Positions 15,143 to 20,991 of a DNA stretch of 20,991 nt are shown in pieces; position 1 is the first letter of the stretch; the number at the start of each line of letters is the position of its first letter. This stretch comes from Planctomicrobium sp. (lineage in GTDB: Bacteria; Planctomycetota; Planctomycetia; Planctomycetales; Planctomycetaceae). The DNA lies in the NCBI GenBank assembly GCA_029259835.1, contig JAJDEL010000517.1:1-20991 (forward strand). Direction: 5' to 3'. The notes beneath the pieces were generated by a model. It was not told the DNA's origin and ran no database searches. It worked only from the letters and a program-made list of their open reading frames with translations. The translations under genes were made by a program, and so were the position numbers.

Positions 15143-16375
15143 ATGTCCTTTCTACCAGTAGCAGAACAACTCAAGATCATTTATCGCGGCGTCGAGAAAA
15201 TCGTCCCTGAAGAGGAATTAACTCAGAAACTCAAGAAGAGCATTGAAACAAACAGACCGCTACGCGTGAAATACGGAATTGATCCCACAGCAGCCGATGT
15301 CCATTTAGGACACAGTGTTCCACTGCGAAAAATGCGTCAGTTTCAAGACTTGGGGCATCAGGCAGTCATCATCATCGGAAACGCAACCGCCCTGGTTGGT
15401 GATCCCAGTGGTCGCGACGAAGCACGCACGAAAAAACTGACCGAAGCAGAGGTCGAAGAGAACGCGCAGTATTACCTGAATCAGGTTGGAAAGATCATTG
15501 ACTTAAGCAATGCAGAAGTTCACCGCAACGGAGACTGGTTCGGAGAAATGGATCTCGGCGATATTCTCAATCTGTGCGGAAAAGTGACGATCGCACAGCT
15601 CCTTACGCGAGATGATTTTTCCAAACGAATGAAAGCGGAAGTCCCGATTTACCTGCACGAATGCTTGTACCCCATCATGCAGGCCTGGGATTCCGTAGTC
15701 ATCAAGTCCGACATCGAACTCGGTGGCACAGAGCAACTTTATAGCTTCATGCTGGCGCGTGATCTTCAGAAAGACCAGAGCCTGAACCAACAAATCGGGG
15801 TCATGTCTCCCATCCTGGTCGGAACAGACGGCACGCGCCGCATGGGCAAAAGTCTCGGCAACTACATCGGCATCTCCGAAGACCCGTTCGGAATGATGAA
15901 AAAATTCATGCAGCTTCCAGACGCTGTGATGAAAATGTACTACGAACTTCTGACTGAAATCGATCTTGGTGAAGTCGAAGAAATCCTGACAGGGCACCCG
16001 AAAGAAGCAAAGGTCCGTCTAGCGAAAACAATCATCGCCGAGTATCACGACGAAGCAGCTGCGGGCGGCGCCGCAGCGCAGTGGCAGAAAGAAATTGGCG
16101 AAGGCAATTTACCATCAGACATTCCCGAAAAAACACTGAGCAGTAGCTTGCTCAATGAAGACGGAAATCTTCAGGTAGCACAATTGTTGAAAGAACTTGA
16201 ACTCGTTCCGTCGACGAGTCAAGCAATTCAGCGCATTAAAGGTGGTGCAGTCTTCTTCTTGATCGATGGAGAAAAAACAAAAATCGCCGATCGTGGGGAA
16301 TGGATTCATATCGTAGATGGCATGATTGTTCGCGCAGGTAAGAAAGACTGGGCAAAAGTGAACCTCGTCGATTAA
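15143..16375 (+). CDS. tyrS: Tyrosyl-tRNA synthetase
   Basis: Cytoplasmic enzyme that charges tRNA-Tyr with tyrosine using ATP; 410 residues, the usual length of the longer bacterial TyrRS subtype. Class I motifs are clear: the HIGH-type box HLGH (54-57) within DPTAADVHLGHSVPLRK, the NATALVGDPSGR stretch (80-91), and a KMSKS-type loop reading RMGKS (233-237), in which Lys236 and Ser237 are kept but the central Ser is Gly and the first Lys is Arg. A C-terminal S4 RNA-binding domain spans about 343-405. The start ATG has no clear Shine-Dalgarno sequence, but the N-terminus has family-like length. It lies about 90 bp after repeat copy 1 and seems to be its own transcription unit; no T-box-like leader was seen. 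No terminator was recognised after it. Confidence 0.96.
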   Translation: MSFLPVAEQLKIIYRGVEKIVPEEELTQKLKKSIETNRPLRVKYGIDPTAADVHLGHSVPLRKMRQFQDLGHQAVIIIGNATALVGDPSGRDEARTKKLTEAEVEENAQYYLNQVGKIIDLSNAEVHRNGDWFGEMDLGDILNLCGKVTIAQLLTRDDFSKRMKAEVPIYLHECLYPIMQAWDSVVIKSDIELGGTEQLYSFMLARDLQKDQSLNQQIGVMSPILVGTDGTRRMGKSLGNYIGISEDPFGMMKKFMQLPDAVMKMYYELLTEIDLGEVEEILTGHPKEAKVRLAKTIIAEYHDEAAAGGAAAQWQKEIGEGNLPSDIPEKTLSSSLLNEDGNLQVAQLLKELELVPSTSQAIQRIKGGAVFFLIDGEKTKIADRGEWIHIVDGMIVRAGKKDWAKVNLVD

Positions 16376-16730
16376 CGCAGATTGCTCTCGTCGTTCCCAC
16401 CGTTACAATCGGAACCACATCGGTCGAAATCGTCTGTTCTGCCGGTTATGCGTACGTGGTGATCTCTGCATCATCTACCGGTCTCAAGCCATGAATAGAG
16501 GCGGACTCGATCTGATTTGTCCATCCGTGCATTCCAATACAGCTTGGCTGTGATTCAGAGTGTATAAAGTAGTATGGCAATCTCGCTTGACTTAAGAGCC
16601 TGATTGAAAATTGGGCTTCGCCCCTCACCCTAACCCTCTTCCCCCAGGGAGAAGGAACAAAATTTTCCGCGAAACATCACTTCAATCGGTTCCATACCAT
16701 CCGACACTACTTTTTTCATATTGAAAACTG
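16376..16730. other. Intergenic region between tyrS and natA
   Basis: About 355 bp without a credible gene. The short frame on the minus strand (16446-16628) has no recognisable features. The right part contains the CCCTCACCC-type palindromic sequence described separately. No convincing terminator for tyrS and no clear promoter for natA were found. Confidence 0.4.
16621..16658. repeat. Short dispersed palindromic repeat (CCCTCACCCTAACCCTCT type)
   Basis: The stretch CCCCTCACCCTAACCCTCTT followed by CCCCC, AGGGAGAAGGAAC forms a C-rich/G-rich imperfect palindrome. This closely resembles the CCCTCACCCTAACCCTCTCCC...GGGAGAGGG intergenic repeat seen in many unrelated bacterial genomes. Only one copy is present in this window, so calling it a repeat rests on recognition rather than on copies seen here. 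Confidence 0.6.
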
Positions 16731-17510
16731 ATGATCCGAGTTCAAGATCTCACGAAGGAGTTTACCGATCTCAAGCGGGGACCAGTCGCTGCGGTGAATC
16801 GTGTTTCGTTCGAGGTCAAGCCGGGTGAAATTTTCGGACTCCTTGGCCCCAATGGGGCTGGAAAGACGACGTGCCTGCGAATTCTCAGTACAGTTCTCAA
16901 GCCCACATCCGGGCAAGCGCTCGTTGCTGGGTATGACGTCGCTCGTTTTCCAGAAGCTGTTCGCGCCAACATCGGATTCATGTCCGGGAATACCGGAATC
17001 TACGACCGTATGACTGCCTGTGAGATGGTCGAATACTACGGTCGGCTTTATGGAATTGAAGAGAACCGCCTGCAAGATCGCATCGACGAGATCTTCGAGA
17101 CTCTTCAGATGAATGAAATCCGCGACGTTCTGGGATTGAAGATGTCGACCGGAATGAAGCAGAAAGTTTCGATTGCCAGAACCATCGTTCATGATCCACC
17201 TGTGCTCATTTTTGATGAACCCACGTCTGGTCTCGATGTCTTAGTCGCGCGTGCTGTTCTTGAAACCGTCGCTCAGTTGCGTGATGCTGGCAAGTGCATC
17301 ATTTACTCGACTCACATCATGCGTGAAGTTGAAAAATTGTGTGACCGGGTCGCGATCATTCACAAAGGGGACATTCTCGACACCGGAACAGTAGAGGAAC
17401 TCGTTGAAAAACACGATCAGCCAGACATCGAAGAAGTCTTCTTCAAACTGATCCGAAGTGTCGATCCAACAGAAAACACCGCGCAGTCAGGGATGAAATT
17501 CATATCATGA
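16731..17510 (+). CDS. natA: ABC transporter ATP-binding protein, NatA type
   Basis: Cytoplasmic ATPase of 259 residues that powers the membrane permease encoded next to it. Walker A is GPNGAGKT (39-46); the signature is STGMKQK (139-145) in place of LSGGQ, as is usual for NatA proteins; Walker B is VLIFDEP (158-164), followed by the D-loop SGLD and the H-loop STH (193-195). The usual Q-loop glutamine is not apparent: the segment reads [14 protein letters not shown] (82-95), also typical of the NatA group. The gene shares an ATGA overlap with the permease gene (17507-17510), indicating translational coupling. The classical NatAB exports sodium, but homologues of this architecture may move other substrates, so the substrate is uncertain. 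No clear Shine-Dalgarno sequence precedes ATG 16731. Confidence 0.93.
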   Translation: MIRVQDLTKEFTDLKRGPVAAVNRVSFEVKPGEIFGLLGPNGAGKTTCLRILSTVLKPTSGQALVAGYDVARFPEAVRANIGFMSGNTGIYDRMTACEMVEYYGRLYGIEENRLQDRIDEIFETLQMNEIRDVLGLKMSTGMKQKVSIARTIVHDPPVLIFDEPTSGLDVLVARAVLETVAQLRDAGKCIIYSTHIMREVEKLCDRVAIIHKGDILDTGTVEELVEKHDQPDIEEVFFKLIRSVDPTENTAQSGMKFIS

Positions 17511-19906
17511 ATTGGAAAAACATCAAACTGATTTTCATGCGTGAAGTACGCGATCAATTACGGGATCGCCGTACGTTGTTCATGGTCGCGGTGCTTCCGC
17601 TTTTGCTGTATCCCGCTTTGGGAATCGGCATGATGCAGATGATGGTCGCTATGGACGAACAGGTGCAAACTGTCTTAGTGGTTGGCGCTGATGAAATTCC
17701 CGAACCAGAATTGATTCGCGAAGGACACTTCGCTCCAGAGTTCTTTAGTTTCGCTAACGATGCCAAGAAACTTCGAGTAATTACCGACGGTTCATTGTCT
17801 TTGAAAAATGCGGAACTTGATGAAGACTCCTTCTCGAAATTTCAAGATTTTCTTGAATTGATCGATAAGGAACGTGAGACACTCAACCGGCTTGCCGATA
17901 TTCAGGAGCAAGTGTTTGGAATCAAAGACGCCGAAAAACCAAAGGTTGAATTGATCGCCGAAGAAGCAGACTTGCGTAAACAGGTCACTTCGTGGTTTTC
18001 GGTTGCGCCTGCTCAAGTGTTAGTCGTGTTTCCAAATGGGTTCAAGAAACACTACGAGGCGATTGATGATCATTTCGCTGCTGGAGATTTCGAACTTAGC
18101 GATCTTGAAAGTAGTCCACATGCGATCATATTGCACAACAGTGCAAATGAAAAATCGAACATTGCCTACCAACGAGTCAGAAAGGCACTCAAGGAGTGGG
18201 AGAAAGTGCTTCTGAAACAGAGACTGGAGACAGCTTCGTTGCCGATATATCTCCCGGACCCGGTCCAGGCAATAGCAGTTGATTTGGCAGAAGCAGACGA
18301 GATCGCTGCGAATGCCTGGAGCAAAATTTTTCCGGCGTTGTTGGTGATTATGTGCGTCACCGGCGCATTTTACCCTGCTATCGATCTTGGTGCAGGGGAG
18401 AAAGAGCGCGGGACAATGGAAACGCTGCTGATCTCGCCTGCAATGCGAACCGAGATTGTTCTTGGGAAATTTTTCACCGTCATGTTGTTCAGCATTTCAA
18501 CCGCTCTACTCAATCTGGCAAGTATGGGATTTACAGGCAGGCATGTGCTGACCACTGTGGGAAACGCGGGATCATCTCCGATTGGCGACCTCTCTTTTCC
18601 ACCGATGTTGTCATTGATGTGGGTCGTATTACTCGCGATGCCGCTCTCTGCATTGTTTAGTGCGATGAGCCTTTCGTTGGCGATGTTCGCGAAGAGCAGT
18701 AAAGAAGGTCAGTATTACCTGACACCACTCTTGATGGTGACGATGGGACTGACGATGTTTTGTCTCTCTCCGTCAGTGGAACTCACGCCTTACCTTAGCA
18801 TTTTGCCAGTCGTCGGTCCGGCACTTCTGCTCAAAGCATTACTCCTGGGAGGGGCGACATCGAGTGCGGCTTGGGTATACGTCATTCCGGTTTTGCTCAC
18901 CAGTAGCTTCTACAGTATTCTCGCGCTCTGGTGGGCGATTGAGCTGTTTCAGAGTGAAAGCATTCTGTTCCGCGAAGCTGAACAATTTGAACTCGGTTTG
19001 TGGGTAAAACACCTACTGCGAGACAAAGAGGCGACTCCCAGTTTCCTGGAGGCCGGTGTTTGCTTCATGCTGATTTCTATCTTGCAATTCAACTTCCTGA
19101 CATCGATTCAAAAAAACCCTTCGATGCTTGCTGATCCGGTCAACATGTTCCGGTTCCAGTTGATTTACCTCATTGCCACTGTCGGCGTTCCGCCGGTCTT
19201 GATGGCGATTATGCTCACGAAGAATCCACTCAAAAGTTTGAAACTCAAACTTCCGAGTTGGAAAATGTTGGGAGCTGCGGTTGTTTTGCCGCTGAGTTTG
19301 CAACCTTTGTCGCTTGAACTTTTGTCGCGCCTCGACCATCTGTTTCCACCTGTTCCAGCTGGAGCAGAAGAACTACTTAAAGCAATGTCCTCAGACGCCG
19401 TTCCGTTGTGGCTCACGTTTGTGACGTTTGCGATTGCACCAGCGGTTTGTGAAGAACTGGCGTTTCGCGGCTTCATATTGAGTGGTTTGCAACGCTCACG
19501 TCATAAGTGGCTACCCATCGTCATCTCCGCAGTTTTATTCGGTGTAATTCATATGATTCCCAAGCAAATGTTCAACGCATCACTACTAGGATTGGTTTTG
19601 GGATTATTGGCGGTCCGTAGTCGGAGTTTGATCCCTTGCATGATTTTCCATGTCATCTTCAACGGCACGCAAATACTGATTCCGCATTTACCAGAAAAAA
19701 CTTTTGATGGAAATCTTGTCCACTTTGCCGTCACCATCACAAAGGGAGAAGATGGAGTTGTCACAGCCGTCGGCTTTAACGCGGCGTTTCTGGCGATCTG
19801 CCTGGCTATTTCAGCCACGCTGATTTACTGGCTCGTAAAACATGGTCAATCGCCAGAAGACGCGGAACCGCATCAGAGTTCAGATGATCGATTGATTGTC
19901 GAGTAG
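17507..19906 (+). CDS. ABC-2 permease (NatB type) fused to CPBP intramembrane metalloprotease
   Basis: Polytopic membrane protein of 799 residues joining two families. The first part is a NatB-like ABC-2 permease: cytoplasmic start, TM1 (about 24-46), a large extracytoplasmic domain (about 50-272), TM2 (about 274-295), the characteristic [21 protein letters not shown] segment (about 298-315) and several further helices to about 500. Linking helices follow. The last part (about 590-785) is a CPBP/CAAX-protease-like domain with EELAFR (Glu649, Glu650, Arg654), FGVIH with His682 and HVIFN with His715 and Asn719, so the full predicted metal and catalytic set is present. The start overlaps natA by four bases. 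The fusion suggests that proteolysis and export are linked, for example cleaving or protecting against an exported peptide; that is inference. The tail (about 786-799) is short and polar. Confidence 0.92.
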   Translation: MNWKNIKLIFMREVRDQLRDRRTLFMVAVLPLLLYPALGIGMMQMMVAMDEQVQTVLVVGADEIPEPELIREGHFAPEFFSFANDAKKLRVITDGSLSLKNAELDEDSFSKFQDFLELIDKERETLNRLADIQEQVFGIKDAEKPKVELIAEEADLRKQVTSWFSVAPAQVLVVFPNGFKKHYEAIDDHFAAGDFELSDLESSPHAIILHNSANEKSNIAYQRVRKALKEWEKVLLKQRLETASLPIYLPDPVQAIAVDLAEADEIAANAWSKIFPALLVIMCVTGAFYPAIDLGAGEKERGTMETLLISPAMRTEIVLGKFFTVMLFSISTALLNLASMGFTGRHVLTTVGNAGSSPIGDLSFPPMLSLMWVVLLAMPLSALFSAMSLSLAMFAKSSKEGQYYLTPLLMVTMGLTMFCLSPSVELTPYLSILPVVGPALLLKALLLGGATSSAAWVYVIPVLLTSSFYSILALWWAIELFQSESILFREAEQFELGLWVKHLLRDKEATPSFLEAGVCFMLISILQFNFLTSIQKNPSMLADPVNMFRFQLIYLIATVGVPPVLMAIMLTKNPLKSLKLKLPSWKMLGAAVVLPLSLQPLSLELLSRLDHLFPPVPAGAEELLKAMSSDAVPLWLTFVTFAIAPAVCEELAFRGFILSGLQRSRHKWLPIVISAVLFGVIHMIPKQMFNASLLGLVLGLLAVRSRSLIPCMIFHVIFNGTQILIPHLPEKTFDGNLVHFAVTITKGEDGVVTAVGFNAAFLAICLAISATLIYWLVKHGQSPEDAEPHQSSDDRLIVE

Positions 19907-19945
19907 TCATGCTCCGCATTGCCAGCGTTTTCCTCTATCGAACTA

Positions 19946-20113
19946 TCCCGGGATCAGCCATTTGGAGCTTCTCGCCATGAGCCGAACGCGCTAGCGTCGG
20001 GCAATTTGCGAGAAAACGTGACTCGCCAAGGCCCGAGGCTGGCGCCAACGGCTCAAAAGTAGACCTGTGGTTTACAAGTAAACGGCATTGGGCTATCGCC
20101 CAACGGCTAATAC
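19946..20113. repeat. Nested palindromic intergenic repeat, copy 2 (inverted relative to copy 1)
   Basis: Non-coding element just after the permease-protease gene. Positions 19964-20111 match the reverse complement of 14850-15005, including CTTCTCGCCATGAGCCGAAC, the central TTTGCGAGAAAACGTGA stretch and GCCAACGGCTCAAAAGTAG. Left of this, TCCCGGGATCAGCC (19946-19959) resembles the outer arm of copy 1 with about 27 bases missing, so copy 2 seems to be internally deleted in one arm. Its inner module GAGCCGAACGCGCTAGCG keeps the CGCTAGC core better than copy 1 does. Confidence 0.85.
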
Positions 20114-20491
20114 AGACCAATTCAACTCGGTCATTGATTACGGGACATTCCTGAAGGGGAACCACAAACTAAGCTTCAACGACAATCTCTGGAAAATCGG
20201 CGCCATCTGCGGACAACTCCAGCAATCCACAGAACCAACGTGCCCGGAACTAGAACTGTGAGGAGCGCGGTAGTCTCACCTACAAGCACGATCGGTCTCC
20301 GCTCTTGGAACGCTCCTCCACGAAAATACTGTAGGGTATGCAGCATCGCACCTTACATTTTTTCGTCCCGTTCGTCTTTTTCGTGGTCAACACCGTCTCA
20401 CCAATCAAGTTTTAGCTACGAAAGAAATTGAAGAGCCAAAATTCGACCGGTTGGGGTTGTCAGTGAAACCGTTGGTCTCGATGATTGTTGT
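20114..20491. other. Intergenic region before the right-edge gene
   Basis: About 380 bp without a credible gene. The only structure noted is an inverted pair, GTGAGGAGCG (20258-20267) with CGCTCCTCCAC (20311-20321, one bulged base), enclosing about 43 bases; it has no T run and no tRNA-like arrangement. The 63-codon frame at 20240-20431 has no coding signs. The promoter of the edge gene should lie here, but none was identified. Confidence 0.35.
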
Positions 20492-20991
20492 GTGAAAACT
20501 GCCTTGGAAAAATTGCGGAAAATCTACTTACTCATTCCGTTGTCACATATTGGAATGCTGGGGGGCGTGTTCGCGCTGAGTTCGCCAGCGCTACTGGCAG
20601 ATGCATCGTCGGATTCAAAGCAACTTGTCAGACAACTTGGGAGTACCAGTTTTGCCGCACGCGCTCTTGCCGAACAGGAAATACTCGGCTTGGGATACGA
20701 ATCGTACTCGGCGATCGTTGAAGCGACTCACGGTGACGATCCTGAAATTCGTTACCGGGCGCAACGCTTATTGAAAATACTCATGCGGACCGCGTTTGCG
20801 GACCATCAACACTTGCTTCGGGAAAACCCCTGGATCGTTCAGGAAGCGTTCGCTCCTGGCTGGGAAGCGTATCATCAGTTACTTGGAGACGGCGTCGATT
20901 CTCGCAAACTCTATGTCCAAATCCTAAATAGCGAGACGGACCTCATGCTGGCTCTCACCAGACCAGGGTGGCAGTTGAAATTTGAAAAACG
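20492..20991 (+). CDS. Secreted HEAT-like repeat protein, 3' truncated by window edge
   Basis: Open frame running off the right edge; 166 codons are visible. GTG 20492 gives an export signal: basic KTALEKLRK, a hydrophobic core, then SSPALLADA, with cleavage probably near residue 37. In-frame codons upstream to the stop at 20429-20431 offer no ATG, GTG or TTG that would improve this start; no clear Shine-Dalgarno sequence is present. Residues about 43-100 (QLVRQLGSTSFAARALAEQE, then SAIVEATHGDDPEIRYRAQR, LLKIL) have the two-helix pattern of HEAT-like repeats common in secreted planctomycete proteins. The visible remainder (about 101-166) is helical with several Trp residues. The function is unknown and the C-terminal domains cannot be seen. 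Confidence 0.75.
   Translation, partial: MKTALEKLRKIYLLIPLSHIGMLGGVFALSSPALLADASSDSKQLVRQLGSTSFAARALAEQEILGLGYESYSAIVEATHGDDPEIRYRAQRLLKILMRTAFADHQHLLRENPWIVQEAFAPGWEAYHQLLGDGVDSRKLYVQILNSETDLMLALTRPGWQLKFEK

Noticed and set aside
19935..20165. A 76-codon minus-strand frame over repeat copy 2.
   Set aside because: It is the repeat read as protein, with no ribosome-binding site and no frame conservation to copy 1.
20258..20321. Inverted repeat considered as a possible tRNA or small structured RNA.
   Set aside because: No cloverleaf, T-loop sequence or terminator could be built around it; only one imperfect stem is visible.

Overview
The window looks like a chromosomal segment from a planctomycete of moderate GC content. 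The clearest marker is the large cytochrome-like protein at 4033-7251, with the PSCyt1/DUF1549/DUF1553 architecture that is expanded in Planctomycetes. Other genes fit the same phylum: a NatB permease fused to a CPBP protease, a short 56-residue protein, and palindromic intergenic repeats built on an AGCCG..GGCG.TAGCC core. Naming the phylum is inference from protein architecture; nothing here fixes genus or species.

Layout. Positions 1-1581 (+) hold the 3' part or all of a protein with two alpha/beta-hydrolase domains. Its end overlaps by 9 bp the end of a convergent gene for a haem-c-containing sensor histidine kinase (1573-3264, -). A 56-residue gene with a strong Shine-Dalgarno sequence (3713-3883, +) follows, closed by a hairpin terminator. 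Next is the PSCyt1/DUF1549/DUF1553 protein (4033-7251, -), with a LamG-like insertion near its C-terminus and no visible DUF1501 partner.

The central block (7545-14742, all +) is the most interesting part. It encodes a 1211-residue TPR protein with one membrane segment and a lysine-rich cytoplasmic tail, a second secreted TPR protein with an LSm-like N-terminal segment, a TolQ/ExbB-type channel with an N-terminal signal peptide, and two TolR/ExbD-type proteins. It ends at a strong terminator (14775-14809). No TonB, TolA, TolB, Pal or TonB-dependent receptor gene is in the window. The simplest reading is a proton-motive-force-driven envelope machine in which the TPR proteins act as partners of the motor. 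That role is inferred from context only.

After the terminator come tyrS (15143-16375) and an overlapping ABC-transporter pair, natA and a natB-CPBP fusion (16731-19906). This block is bracketed by two copies, in opposite orientation, of an intergenic repeat (14850-15050 and 19946-20113). The repeat is itself an imperfect inverted repeat made of four related modules, and resembles a non-autonomous mobile element. The right edge carries the start of a secreted HEAT-like protein (20492 onward) that runs off the window. No tRNA, rRNA or CRISPR array was recognised.
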